From Actinomycetes bacterium (lineage in GTDB: Bacteria; Actinomycetota; Acidimicrobiia; Acidimicrobiales; RAAP-2): a stretch of DNA of 7,571 nucleotides. Position numbers and translations under genes: made by a program. The notes under the pieces are model-generated. The model ran no database searches, was not told the DNA's origin, and was given only the letters and a program-made list of their open reading frames with translations. This document shows positions 1 to 5,783 of this stretch, piece after piece (position 1 is the first letter of the stretch; every line of letters begins with the position of its first letter). The stretch is from NCBI GenBank assembly GCA_021799915.1, contig JAJYZN010000110.1, positions 1,675-9,245 of the forward strand. The letters are read 5' to 3'.

Positions 1-444
1 CATGACCGAAGAGACGTTCACGATGGTTCCCTCACCGGATTCCAGCATGAGCGGCACCGCTGCTCTGGTCAGTGCGTGGGCAGTGGCGACGTTGAAATGA
101 AAAGCGCGCTCAAGGTAGCCCACCGAAGTATCGAGAAGGGGCCGGGGCATCGTTCCCCCGACGTTGTTGACGACGATGTCGAGGCGACCGAATGCCTCGC
201 GCGCGGCTGTCGCCAGTGCCGCGACTGATCCCACGTCGTTCAAGTCGACTGCGAGGATCTCGGCCCGCCGCCCGCAGGCAGCCACCTGCTCGGCCACCGA
301 TTGGAGCTGGCTCTCAGTCCTCGCTGCGATCAGCACATCGGCTCCGCATTCGGCAAGGGCACGGGCGGTGGCCGCACCAATCCCTCGACTGGCCCCCGTG
401 ACCACGGCAACCCGGTCAGTGAGACGGAAACGCTCAAGGATCAT
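1..444 (-). CDS. SDR family NAD(P)-dependent oxidoreductase, C-terminus cut by window edge
   Basis: The leftward frame gives the first 148 residues of a classical short-chain dehydrogenase/reductase (family length about 250). Seen directly: the Rossmann glycine motif TGASRGIG at residues 16-23, the NNVG variant of the NNAG motif at 93-96, the structural/catalytic Asn at N118 (FNVA), and VNVSSV at 142-147, where S145 or S146 is the expected catalytic Ser. The YxxxK motif and substrate loop lie outside the window. Arg at 20 and 42, after the first and second beta strands, suggests NADP(H) rather than NAD(H); this is inference. ATG 444 is chosen because AAGGA precedes it by about 8 bases; an in-frame GTG two codons upstream would sit too close to that site. 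The gene is divergent from the permease gene. The substrate cannot be told; FabG-like reductases and 3-hydroxyacyl-CoA dehydrogenases share these motifs. Family call is very secure. Confidence 0.95.
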   Translation of the reverse strand, partial: MILERFRLTDRVAVVTGASRGIGAATARALAECGADVLIAARTESQLQSVAEQVAACGRRAEILAVDLNDVGSVAALATAAREAFGRLDIVVNNVGGTMPRPLLDTSVGYLERAFHFNVATAHALTRAAVPLMLESGEGTIVNVSSVM

Positions 445-460
445 GGCCACGTTCCTTTTT

Positions 461-508
461 GCGGGAGCTGGGGCTTGCGGGAGCTGGGGCTTGGGGGAGC
501 TGGGGCAC
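461..508. repeat. 16-bp tandem repeat, three copies
   Basis: Units GCGGGAGCTGGGGCTT at 461-476 and 477-492 are identical. A third copy, GGGGGAGCTGGGGCAC at 493-508, differs at three positions. The unit length is not a multiple of three, which argues against a coding repeat. Each unit contains the palindrome AGCT within GGGAGCTGGGG. It starts 17 bases upstream of the SDR start codon, next to the AAGGA ribosome binding site, so it probably lies in the SDR leader. Confidence 0.9.
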
Positions 509-570
509 GCCTGCGGTGGAGGGCCGGCCGGGGACGAGAATATCGAATCGGTCACGCCCTTGGGTGCCAC

Positions 571-592
571 CGTACCGGCGTACCGCCGTACC
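571..592. repeat. Three CGTACC boxes at 8-bp intervals
   Basis: CGTACC occurs at 571-576, 579-584 and 587-592, with two-base spacers GG and GC. Seen from the SDR side it reads GGTACG three times. Regularly spaced short direct repeats in a divergent promoter region are typical of a transcription-factor binding array, but 8 bp is shorter than a helical turn, so consecutive boxes would lie on different faces of the DNA. No regulator gene is visible nearby. The regulatory role is inference; the repeat is certain. Confidence 0.6.
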
Positions 593-695
593 TTGGCCGA
601 AGAGAACGACCGGGTTTCGCACCTGCACCTCACCTTCCAATCCCCAAGGAGCGCGGACTGGTCGATCTCTCGTCCATCGTGATCCATCTTGGTGC

Positions 696-724
696 TTGAC
701 GCACCTGCGCGCGGCGGAGACGAT
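696..724 (+). promoter_or_regulatory. Possible promoter of the permease gene
   Basis: TTGACG (696-701) is separated by 17 bases from GACGAT (719-724), which keeps the A at position 2 and T at position 6 of a -10 element but lacks the first T. Transcription would start near 731, leaving a leader of about 25-30 bases that holds the ribosome binding site. It was chosen by eye among GC-rich sequence, so it is tentative. Confidence 0.35.
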
Positions 725-748
725 TGGCCATGGACCAGATGACGGGCG

Positions 749-754
749 AGGAGG
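749..754 (+). promoter_or_regulatory. Ribosome binding site that leaves the permease start ambiguous
   Basis: AGGAGG is a near-perfect Shine-Dalgarno sequence. It lies only one base before ATG 756 but seven bases before the in-frame GTG at 762. Normal spacing therefore favours GTG 762, giving a protein two residues shorter, while ATG is the stronger codon. The difference does not affect any domain. Confidence 0.6.
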
Positions 755-755
755 G

Positions 756-2219
756 ATGACTGTGACTGTGGCCGATGTCGGACACCACGATGCCTTGACA
801 GCGGACGAGGTGTTCCGCATCGAGCGCAGGGGTATCGACTACGTCCCCGAAAGCGAACGCTGGGCAACGCCACGAAGCCTGTTCGGGATGTGGGCCGGGG
901 CCATAACCAACTTCGAGATCTTCATCTACGGCGCCATCCTCATGGCCTTCTTCGGGGTGACCTTCTACCAGGCCGTCGTGCTCATCGTCGTGGGGAACCT
1001 GTCCTACCTCCTGCTCGGGCTGACCTCCCTCCAGGGACCCGATGCCGGCACGACCACGTTCACCGTGAACCGGGCTGCCTACGGCCCGAACGGCGGACGG
1101 GTCATGGCGTTCTTCAACTGGCTCACGCAAGTGGGGTTCGAGACTGAGGGTCTGGCGCTGGTCGTGCTGGCCGGTATCGCCCTGGCCGCGAAAGCTGGCT
1201 TTGCCGCCGGGACGCCGGCAAAGATCGTCTTGATCGTGCTCGCCGCAGGGATCCAGCTACTCCTGCCGCTTTTCGGGCACGGGACGATCCTGAAGGTTCT
1301 CAAGTGGCTCGCCATTCCCTTCGTCGCGCTCTTCGTCATCCTCGCCGTGCTCACCGCTGGCAAAGTGCACCTCCACGGAGTGCACCCCGGCGCCGGATGG
1401 GCGGAATGGATGGCCGGGCTTGCCTTCGTGATCGTCCTCTCCGGGCTCGGGTGGACGGAGAACGGCAACGACTACTCGCGCTACATCCCTCGCCAGGCGT
1501 CCAAGGCCTCCATCGTCGGGTGGGTCTTCGCCGGCACCTTCATACCCTCCGTGCTCCTCATGACCCTTGGGGCAGCGGTAGGGACGTACGTCCCCACCCT
1601 GGCCACAAAGAACCCGATGCCTGCGCTGCCGCACGTGTTCGCCGCGTGGTTCCTCATCCCTTTCCTGATCGTGGCCGTCATACAGCTCTTCTCCATCAAC
1701 AGCCTGGACCTCTACTCGTCAGGTGTCACGCTTCAGGCGCTCGGCCTGCGCCTCAAACGCTGGCAAGCCGTGCTCGTCGACACCGTCATCGCAGGGGGTT
1801 TGACCGCCTACGCCATCTTCTCCTCGTCGTTCACCACCCTGCTCACTGATTTCGTCGACTGCGTGATCGTGTGGATCGCCCCGTGGACCGCCATATTCCT
1901 CGTCGATTGGCTCATGCGTCGCCGCCGCTACGTCCCCGGGGAGCTGCAGAAGGAAAAGGAGGGGCTGTACTGGCGCAACGGGGGGTTCCACTGGCCAGCG
2001 ATCATCGCCCAGGTTGTGGGGATGTTTGCCTCGCTCATGGGACTCAGCCAGACATTTTTCCACGGGTTGCTGGCCTCCCATACCGGAGACGCCGACTTCA
2101 GCGTGTTCCTGGGGCTGGGAGTGGGCGGGGGTCTCTACGCCATCCTCGCCTGGCGATCGGTGCGTCGCGAGGCGTCCACGCAAGTCGAGATGCTTGACGC
2201 CGCCACTGGCGAGAGCTGA
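756..2219 (+). CDS. NCS1-family nucleobase:cation symporter (cytosine/purine permease type)
   Basis: The 487-residue product is an integral membrane carrier with about 12 hydrophobic segments, the normal size for nucleobase:cation symporter-1 proteins (cytosine, purine, uracil, allantoin or thiamine-type substrates imported with H+ or Na+). Family hallmarks seen: the soluble N-terminus ending in the PESERW segment (residues 31-36), [10 protein letters not shown] followed by FFNW in the region of the first substrate-site helices, DYSRYIP from D239, SLDLYSSG at 316-323, and [12 protein letters not shown] from about 404 before the last two helices. The cytoplasmic tail is short. These motifs fit the bacterial CodB/fungal Fcy-like side of the family better than the uracil/allantoin (Fur-like) side, so cytosine or a purine is the best substrate guess. 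No catabolic deaminase or hydantoinase neighbour supports a specific one. Start ATG 756 is used; GTG 762 is equally possible given the ribosome binding site. Downstream ald is on the same strand but about 400 bases away, so probably separately transcribed. Confidence 0.9.
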   Translation: MTVTVADVGHHDALTADEVFRIERRGIDYVPESERWATPRSLFGMWAGAITNFEIFIYGAILMAFFGVTFYQAVVLIVVGNLSYLLLGLTSLQGPDAGTTTFTVNRAAYGPNGGRVMAFFNWLTQVGFETEGLALVVLAGIALAAKAGFAAGTPAKIVLIVLAAGIQLLLPLFGHGTILKVLKWLAIPFVALFVILAVLTAGKVHLHGVHPGAGWAEWMAGLAFVIVLSGLGWTENGNDYSRYIPRQASKASIVGWVFAGTFIPSVLLMTLGAAVGTYVPTLATKNPMPALPHVFAAWFLIPFLIVAVIQLFSINSLDLYSSGVTLQALGLRLKRWQAVLVDTVIAGGLTAYAIFSSSFTTLLTDFVDCVIVWIAPWTAIFLVDWLMRRRRYVPGELQKEKEGLYWRNGGFHWPAIIAQVVGMFASLMGLSQTFFHGLLASHTGDADFSVFLGLGVGGGLYAILAWRSVRREASTQVEMLDAATGES

Positions 2220-2583
2220 CCGGACGCGCCGCAGTCGCCTGTCATACTCCTCGCGCCAACGGGCATTGCTCGTCGTCGCGCCCGCTGGACGTCTCATCGG
2301 TGGGCCGGGCGTCCTCACCGCCGTTAGTAACCCCTGCCCAAGGATGATCACCATTCGAAGCCCGGCTCGGTATTGCCCGGAGGGATGGCCCAACGGTCGA
2401 AGTCCTTTGGACAGATGAGCTCGGCGTACCCAAAGATGGGTGGCGTGATCTGGGTTCGGGACGTCTTGCACGGGCCGGTGGGGATTCGTCGGCTTGATCC
2501 GCGTCGGATTGATCCGCGTCGGGTTGGGCAGACCGCTGGGTTCATGACCGGTCCAACTGCCGGCATGGGCGCCGGTGAGCACA
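2220..2583. other. Gene-poor spacer between permease and ald
   Basis: About 360 bases without a convincing gene. It contains the 15-bp duplication described separately and only weak potential hairpins (for example GGACG/CGTCC near 2288-2313), with no GC stem followed by a T run, so no terminator is called. A 74-codon frame (2385-2609) opens with ATG directly abutting GGAGGG, but its composition and spacing do not support it strongly. The length of the spacer would allow a structured leader for ald, but I recognise no riboswitch. Confidence 0.5.
2494..2523. repeat. 15-bp tandem duplication
   Basis: TTGATCCGCGTCGGA at 2494-2508 is followed immediately by TTGATCCGCGTCGGG at 2509-2523, with 14 of 15 bases identical. 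A degenerate GATTCGTCGG precedes it and TTGGG follows, hinting at partial extra copies. The unit is a multiple of three and, read in the 2385-2609 frame, would encode LDPRR-IDPRR. It lies about 100 bases upstream of the ald start. Confidence 0.85.
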
Positions 2584-2612
2584 TTGACGCCGCAAGCTCC
2601 GTCAGATAGGGC
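2584..2612 (+). promoter_or_regulatory. Possible ald promoter
   Basis: TTGACG (2584-2589), a 17-base spacer, and TAGGGC (2607-2612) form a promoter-like pair. The last -10 base is C rather than the usual T. Transcription would begin around 2619-2621, at or next to ATG 2621, which would make ald leaderless or nearly so. The same GGGCGGG bases could instead act as a weak ribosome binding site if transcription begins further upstream. Confidence 0.4.
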
Positions 2613-2620
2613 GGGTGGTC

Positions 2621-3739
2621 ATGATCGTCGGAGTACCCAAAGAGCGTAAGGCGGACGAGCATCGAGTGGCGATCACCCCAGCAGCGGTTCGCGAGCTCCG
2701 CGCGCACGGTCATACGGTTCTCGTCGAGACCGGAGCGGGTGACGGCTCGTCCATCACGGACGAAGAGCTCCGAAGCAACGGGGCCGACGTGGTGAACGAT
2801 GCCGAGGAGATCTGGGCCCGATCAGGGCTCGTCCTCGGAGTCAAAGAGCCAGTACCCGAGCAATACCCGCTCCTCGGACTGCGGCGCGATCAGGTGTTGT
2901 TCACGTACCTTCACCTCGCCGCGTCCAGGGACTGTACCGACGCGCTGGTGAACGCCGGCACGACCGCCATCGCCTACGAGACGGTCCAGCGACCCGACGG
3001 CTCGCTGCCGCTCCTCACGCCGATGAGCGAGGTCGCCGGTCGCATGGCGCCATTCATGGCAGCTCATCACCTGATGAGACCCGGTGGAGGCCGCGGCGCT
3101 CTCTTGAGCGGTGTCCCAGGGGTCGAGAGCGCGAAAATCGTCATCCTCGGTGCTGGAGTCGTCGGGATGGCAGCTGCCACCCTTGCCGTCGGCATGCATG
3201 CCCGAGTGTTCGTGCTGGATCAGAATTTGGATCGTCTCCGGCAATTCGACCACCATTTTCGCGGGGCCCTCGAGACCATTGCATCAAGCTCTCATGCCAT
3301 CGAAAGGACGTGCGTCGATGCCGAGGTGGTGATCGGTGCAGTCCTTGTCGCCGGCGCCAGAGCTCCCGTCCTCGTCACCGATGAGCTGGTCGATCGCATG
3401 CCTTCGGGGTCGGTGCTCGTGGACATCGCGGTGGACCAAGGCGGCTGCTTCGAATCAACCCGCCCCACGACGCACTCCGACCCAGTGTTCGAAGCTCATG
3501 GGTCGATCTTCTACTGCGTCGCCAACATGCCAGGGGCGGTTCCCCATAGCGCCACCCACGCCCTGGTGAATGCCACCTTGCCGTATGTGCTCGAAATTGC
3601 CGGACAAGGCTGGCAAGCCGCAGCAAAGGCGGATCCCGCGTTGGCGCTCGGGGTCAACGTCACCGGTGGACACGTCGTCTGCCCACCGGTAGCCCAAGCC
3701 CACGGCTTGGAGCTCACCCCTTTGGCGTCGGTGTGGTGA
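2621..3739 (+). CDS. ald: Alanine dehydrogenase
   Basis: The enzyme interconverts L-alanine, NAD+ and water with pyruvate, ammonium and NADH in the cytoplasm, usually as a hexamer. At 372 residues it matches the family length. Catalytic and substrate residues are in place: R15 (MIVGVPKERKADEHR), K75 (VKEP), H98 (YLHL, equivalent to H96 in well-studied enzymes) and D272 (VDQGG, equivalent to D270). The last two carry the same +2 offset, so there is one two-residue insertion between K75 and H98. The NAD-binding Rossmann loop is GAGVVG at 177-182, preceded by the PMSEVAGRMAP and LMRPGGGRG signatures; the CVANMPGAVP motif is present near the C-terminus. ATG 2621 is chosen because it aligns with the usual M(I)IGVPKE start; a GTG two codons upstream (2615) is in frame. 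Known roles are alanine catabolism as carbon/nitrogen source and redox balancing under low oxygen. No AldR/Lrp-type regulator is visible. Its stop is 9 bases from that of the convergent next gene. Confidence 0.97.
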   Translation: MIVGVPKERKADEHRVAITPAAVRELRAHGHTVLVETGAGDGSSITDEELRSNGADVVNDAEEIWARSGLVLGVKEPVPEQYPLLGLRRDQVLFTYLHLAASRDCTDALVNAGTTAIAYETVQRPDGSLPLLTPMSEVAGRMAPFMAAHHLMRPGGGRGALLSGVPGVESAKIVILGAGVVGMAAATLAVGMHARVFVLDQNLDRLRQFDHHFRGALETIASSSHAIERTCVDAEVVIGAVLVAGARAPVLVTDELVDRMPSGSVLVDIAVDQGGCFESTRPTTHSDPVFEAHGSIFYCVANMPGAVPHSATHALVNATLPYVLEIAGQGWQAAAKADPALALGVNVTGGHVVCPPVAQAHGLELTPLASVW

Positions 3740-3748
3740 TCACTCCGA

Positions 3749-4309
3749 TCAGAGCACTCGTTCAACGATGCCCGCAGCGATCACGACCACCGATGCCAGC
3801 AGGATCCCGCAGGCATTCACCCACAGGCCAATTTGCTCGTCGTGGGGGAACGTCGGCACCGAGCTGGCGGCAAGTGCGTTGTAGATACCCCCGATGCCCC
3901 ACACCAACAGGCCGACACCGAACAGTGCGATCAACGTCCCCATGACCCGTCGGCGGCGCCAGGAGGAGTCGCCCGGGAATTGCGTCCACCCGTAAGGAGC
4001 TGTCATCGGGTAGGAGCCATACATCGGGTAGCCGAACGGCGGAACCGACGGGGGGCCTGGCGCAACGGCCGGGCTTGCACCGGCATATGGGGTGGTACCC
4101 GGACCGGCAGGACTCGCGGCAGCAGCTTCGGGCGAGGAGGCCAGCGGAGCTTGGACACCCGGTGGTGGTGATGTGATCCCGGGAACTGCGGATTGTGCTC
4201 TCGCAACCTGCTGCGCCTGTGCCTCGGCGGCGACCAACGCATCGGGCGGCGGGTACCAGCGTCCGTCACTGGCCTGCCACCACCCTGGACCTCGGGAGCC
4301 CTCACTCAT
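3749..4309 (-). CDS. Proline-rich membrane protein with N-terminal tryptophan-rich (DUF2510-like) motif
   Basis: The 186-residue protein begins with a short Trp-rich segment, GPGWWQASDGRWYPP at residues 7-21, similar in style to the DUF2510 'GWY.dP.g...RWWDG' motif of actinobacterial membrane proteins. An Ala/Gln helix-like stretch (22-40) and a disordered Pro/Ala/Gly linker (41-90) follow, then a Pro-Tyr-Met segment (91-110), a basic patch SWRRRR (116-121) and two transmembrane helices (about 122-145 and 160-182). The Arg cluster before the first helix predicts a cytoplasmic N-terminus and a short outside loop containing PTFPHDEQ. The function is unknown; such proteins are often near envelope or secretion functions, but nothing nearby supports that here. 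ATG 4309 has AAAGG about 8 bases upstream. It is convergent with ald. Confidence 0.85.
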   Translation of the reverse strand: MSEGSRGPGWWQASDGRWYPPPDALVAAEAQAQQVARAQSAVPGITSPPPGVQAPLASSPEAAAASPAGPGTTPYAGASPAVAPGPPSVPPFGYPMYGSYPMTAPYGWTQFPGDSSWRRRRVMGTLIALFGVGLLVWGIGGIYNALAASSVPTFPHDEQIGLWVNACGILLASVVVIAAGIVERVL

Positions 4310-4528
4310 TCCACAACCTTTCCGCCGTCCAGTTCCGTTGCGGGCTCCTCAGCGGCGAGCACGCACCAGAATCAGTCCGACACCGCTCAGAGGAACCTGA
4401 CGTGCCGCTCCCCAACGCTAGCGACGGATCATTGGGTAGGTACGCCGCCCGCCGATCCGAGGATGGCCGGGGCTCGGGGAGTGCCATCACGGGGGCGGGT
4501 GCTACCGGGCTCACCTCAGTCCAACCCG

Positions 4529-4557
4529 TTGCCGCCGCGATGTCCCCCGGATAGGGT
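4529..4557 (+). promoter_or_regulatory. Possible promoter of the two-gene membrane-protein operon
   Basis: TTGCCG (4529-4534) and TAGGGT (4552-4557) are separated by 17 bases, matching the -35/-10 geometry of a housekeeping promoter with TANNNT in the -10. Transcription would start near 4564, placing the TCACAG palindrome at about +7 to +41. It was picked by eye, so it is tentative. Confidence 0.45.
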
Positions 4558-4570
4558 AATTTCCGAATTT

Positions 4571-4604
4571 TCACAGCCTGAAGTAGGCATGTCACAGTCT
4601 GTGA
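4571..4604. promoter_or_regulatory. TCACAG palindrome plus upstream half-site, operator-like
   Basis: TCACAG-T-CTGTGA at 4592-4604 is a perfect 13-bp inverted repeat around one central base. A further TCACAG lies at 4571-4576, exactly 21 bp upstream of the first arm, that is two helical turns away on the same face. The right arm runs straight into the AAGGGGAGGG ribosome binding site (4604-4613) of the following gene. This could be a repressor operator downstream of the promoter, or a small hairpin affecting translation. The order of the arms is inverted relative to CRP sites (TGTGA-N6-TCACA). Confidence 0.55.
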
Positions 4605-4617
4605 AGGGGAGGGTGCA

Positions 4618-5289
4618 GTGGTAGACACCGCCGAATTTCGGTCGGCCGAACCGGAAGCCGACGGAGTTTCGGCCGGCGCAGGGACGCTTCCGTCGAACGG
4701 TTCGCCGCCCGGAGCTTCCCTGCCCGGAGAAGCCTCGAGACCGGACTTTCAGATCGTTCCATTGCGAGCACTGCCGTTCGTGGGAATCATCCTCGTCGGC
4801 CTGGTGGTCTCCATCGCAGGCAATTGGCTGTGGGCGCTGGACTTCTACCACGTCGTCGGCGGCGGGTTATGGACCGGAATCGATCTGTTCGTCGGGTTCG
4901 TCATCGGACCGATCCTGGGGAGGCTCTCGCTCCCGGCCCGCGTGGAGTTCTCCACCCGATTCATGCCCAAGATGCTGATCATCATGCCGACCCTCGTGAC
5001 CATGACGCTCGGGGCGGGCTTCCAACTTGCCCGTCACCTGGGAACGCTCAGCTCGGCATACCCCCACCACGCCTGGGTGGTCGTCTCGTTCGTCGTCGTC
5101 GGAGTGATGACGGTCGTTGCGCTCGGGGTGCTCGAACCGGCCAACATTGCCGTGCTCTTCGAGCTGAAGAAACCGCGACCTGACGGTGAGGTCATCGGCA
5201 AGCTCATGAAGCGGTTCGTCTATTCGGCAGGCATTACCGGCGCGATGCAAGTGGCAACGCTCATCATTATGACGAGGTTGGCGACGTGA
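4618..5289 (+). CDS. Polytopic membrane protein with a conserved-looking His/Trp helix, possibly CopD/DUF2269-like
   Basis: The 223-residue protein has a disordered Ala/Gly/Pro/Ser-rich N-terminus (about 1-45) and four to five transmembrane helices (about 51-69, 72-100, 117-138, 151-172 and 200-219). The second helix carries FYHVVGGGLWTG (H78, W85), which resembles the 'LH...GA..W.GG' helix of CopD/DUF2269-type membrane proteins, where the His sits inside the bilayer and may bind metal or haem. That relation is inferred from motif style. Other candidate ligand residues are H140, H150 and H151 at helix ends. It starts at GTG 4618 with GGAGG five bases upstream. Its stop overlaps the next start by four bases, so the two proteins are translationally coupled and probably act together. 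Exact function unknown. Confidence 0.85.
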   Translation: MVDTAEFRSAEPEADGVSAGAGTLPSNGSPPGASLPGEASRPDFQIVPLRALPFVGIILVGLVVSIAGNWLWALDFYHVVGGGLWTGIDLFVGFVIGPILGRLSLPARVEFSTRFMPKMLIIMPTLVTMTLGAGFQLARHLGTLSSAYPHHAWVVVSFVVVGVMTVVALGVLEPANIAVLFELKKPRPDGEVIGKLMKRFVYSAGITGAMQVATLIIMTRLAT

Positions 5290-5753
5290 GCGCCCATGCT
5301 GCCTCCCAGGCGCTCTCCGGCGACGGTTCCCCGTTGGCCGCACCTCCCTCGCGGCTTCCCCCCGTCTCCCAAGTTGCGACGGTCGTTCTCGGTCTCATCG
5401 TGGTCGGTGGGATCTACATGTCTGCATACCTGCCCCGCCACGCGCCCTTGACAGTACCCATCGGTTTGCTGGGCGCGGCGGCAGTCCTCATCGTCGTCGA
5501 TCTCGTCCTTCTCGTGAGGATCGAGACCTTCGCTTGGCGTGTCTTTTTCAAGGTATGGCGGTGGGCGATCCTCGCCTACTGCGTCGTGGCTGGAATGCTG
5601 GAGTACGTGTTCGTCTACGACGGCACCCGTGGCGCTGTCCTCATTGTCCTGACCCTCATGCTCGTCGTTTTTGCCTCGAGTGTTCCCACGATCATCGCGT
5701 TCACCGTTGCCCGCTTTCAGGCAGTGGAGGGCTCGCTCGAGCAAAAGAGTTAG
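5286..5753 (+). CDS. Four-helix membrane protein of unknown function, coupled to its upstream partner
   Basis: The 155-residue product starts at GTG 5286, inside the GTGA that also ends the preceding gene, with CGAGG about eight bases upstream. An Ala/Ser/Pro-rich N-terminal tail (1-27) precedes four hydrophobic helices at about 28-48, 56-78, 90-111 and 116-142, and the protein ends in a polar tail. The short loop RIETFAWRVFFKVWRW between helices two and three is strongly basic and aromatic, marking a likely cytoplasmic face. I recognise no family or catalytic motif. The tight overlap and the similar low-complexity N-terminus (both contain Gly/Ser/Pro runs) suggest a heteromeric membrane complex with the upstream protein; this is inference. 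Confidence 0.85.
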   Translation: MSAHAASQALSGDGSPLAAPPSRLPPVSQVATVVLGLIVVGGIYMSAYLPRHAPLTVPIGLLGAAAVLIVVDLVLLVRIETFAWRVFFKVWRWAILAYCVVAGMLEYVFVYDGTRGAVLIVLTLMLVVFASSVPTIIAFTVARFQAVEGSLEQKS

Positions 5754-5770
5754 CCTGCCTCCGGCACGAC

Positions 5771-5776
5771 TACCAT
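5771..5776 (+). promoter_or_regulatory. -10-like TACCAT suggesting a leaderless start for the fusion gene
   Basis: TACCAT fits TANNNT and ends seven bases before GTG 5784. That distance places the transcription start on the start codon itself, the common actinobacterial leaderless arrangement. The sequence before GTG 5784 has no recognisable Shine-Dalgarno motif, which fits. The -35 region is weak (TTAGCC at 5750-5755, 15-base spacing). Readthrough from the membrane-protein pair is also possible, as the gap is only 30 bases. Confidence 0.5.
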
Positions 5777-5783
5777 CGACACC

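Larger units (their letters stand above)
445..755. other. Divergent intergenic control region with two repeat sets
   Basis: These 311 bases separate the divergent SDR and permease starts. The permease reading frame stays open leftwards through here, but the predicted extra residues are low-complexity Gly/Ala/Trp and Arg/Pro-rich and do not resemble the family, so I treat the region as non-coding. It holds a 16-bp tandem repeat near the SDR start, three CGTACC boxes in the middle flanked by two CCTTGG palindromes (558-563 and 591-596), and a promoter-like pair facing the permease. An AT-rich TATTCT (minus strand, 537-542) could be the SDR -10 element; if so, the 16-bp repeats lie in the SDR leader and the CGTACC boxes lie about 50 bases upstream of transcription start. 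Confidence 0.6.
4310..4617. other. Divergent intergenic region, control elements at its right end
   Basis: These 308 bases separate two divergent membrane-protein starts. The left two thirds (about 4310-4520) show nothing I can name beyond a ribosome binding site for the leftward gene. The right end holds an unusually AT-rich patch (about 4556-4573, AATTTCCGAATTTT), a promoter-like pair and a palindrome next to the ribosome binding site of the rightward gene. Frames that are open here on both strands give low-complexity Pro/Arg/Ser products and were not called. Confidence 0.6.

Noticed and set aside
461..508. A CRISPR-like array
   Set aside because: The 16-bp copies are directly adjacent without spacers.
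459..755. N-terminal extension of the permease to an upstream start
   Set aside because: The added residues are low complexity and encode the 16-bp repeat; the strong AGGAGG at 749-754 supports starts at 756 or 762.
2220..2350. Intrinsic terminator after the permease
   Set aside because: Only short, large-loop GC stems were found and none is followed by a T-rich tract.
1719..2582. A 287-codon minus-strand frame across the permease 3' end and the spacer
   Set aside because: The product is Arg/Pro/His-rich with no recognisable domain; it is antisense to a well-supported permease, and NPTRI-type repetition merely reflects the 15-bp DNA duplication.
3736..3743. GTGATCAC palindrome spanning the ald stop codon, considered as a bidirectional terminator or operator
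   Set aside because: It is only 8 bp, has no loop or T run, and sits between two convergent stop codons where coding constraint explains part of it.
4592..4604. A CRP-type site
   Set aside because: CRP sites are TGTGA-N6-TCACA; here the arms are in the reverse order (TCACA...TGTGA) with a three-base gap.
4302..4628. A 108-codon minus-strand frame covering the divergent intergenic region
   Set aside because: Pro/Ser/Arg-rich product with no family resemblance; it overlaps the promoter-like pair and the palindrome and has no convincing ribosome binding site.
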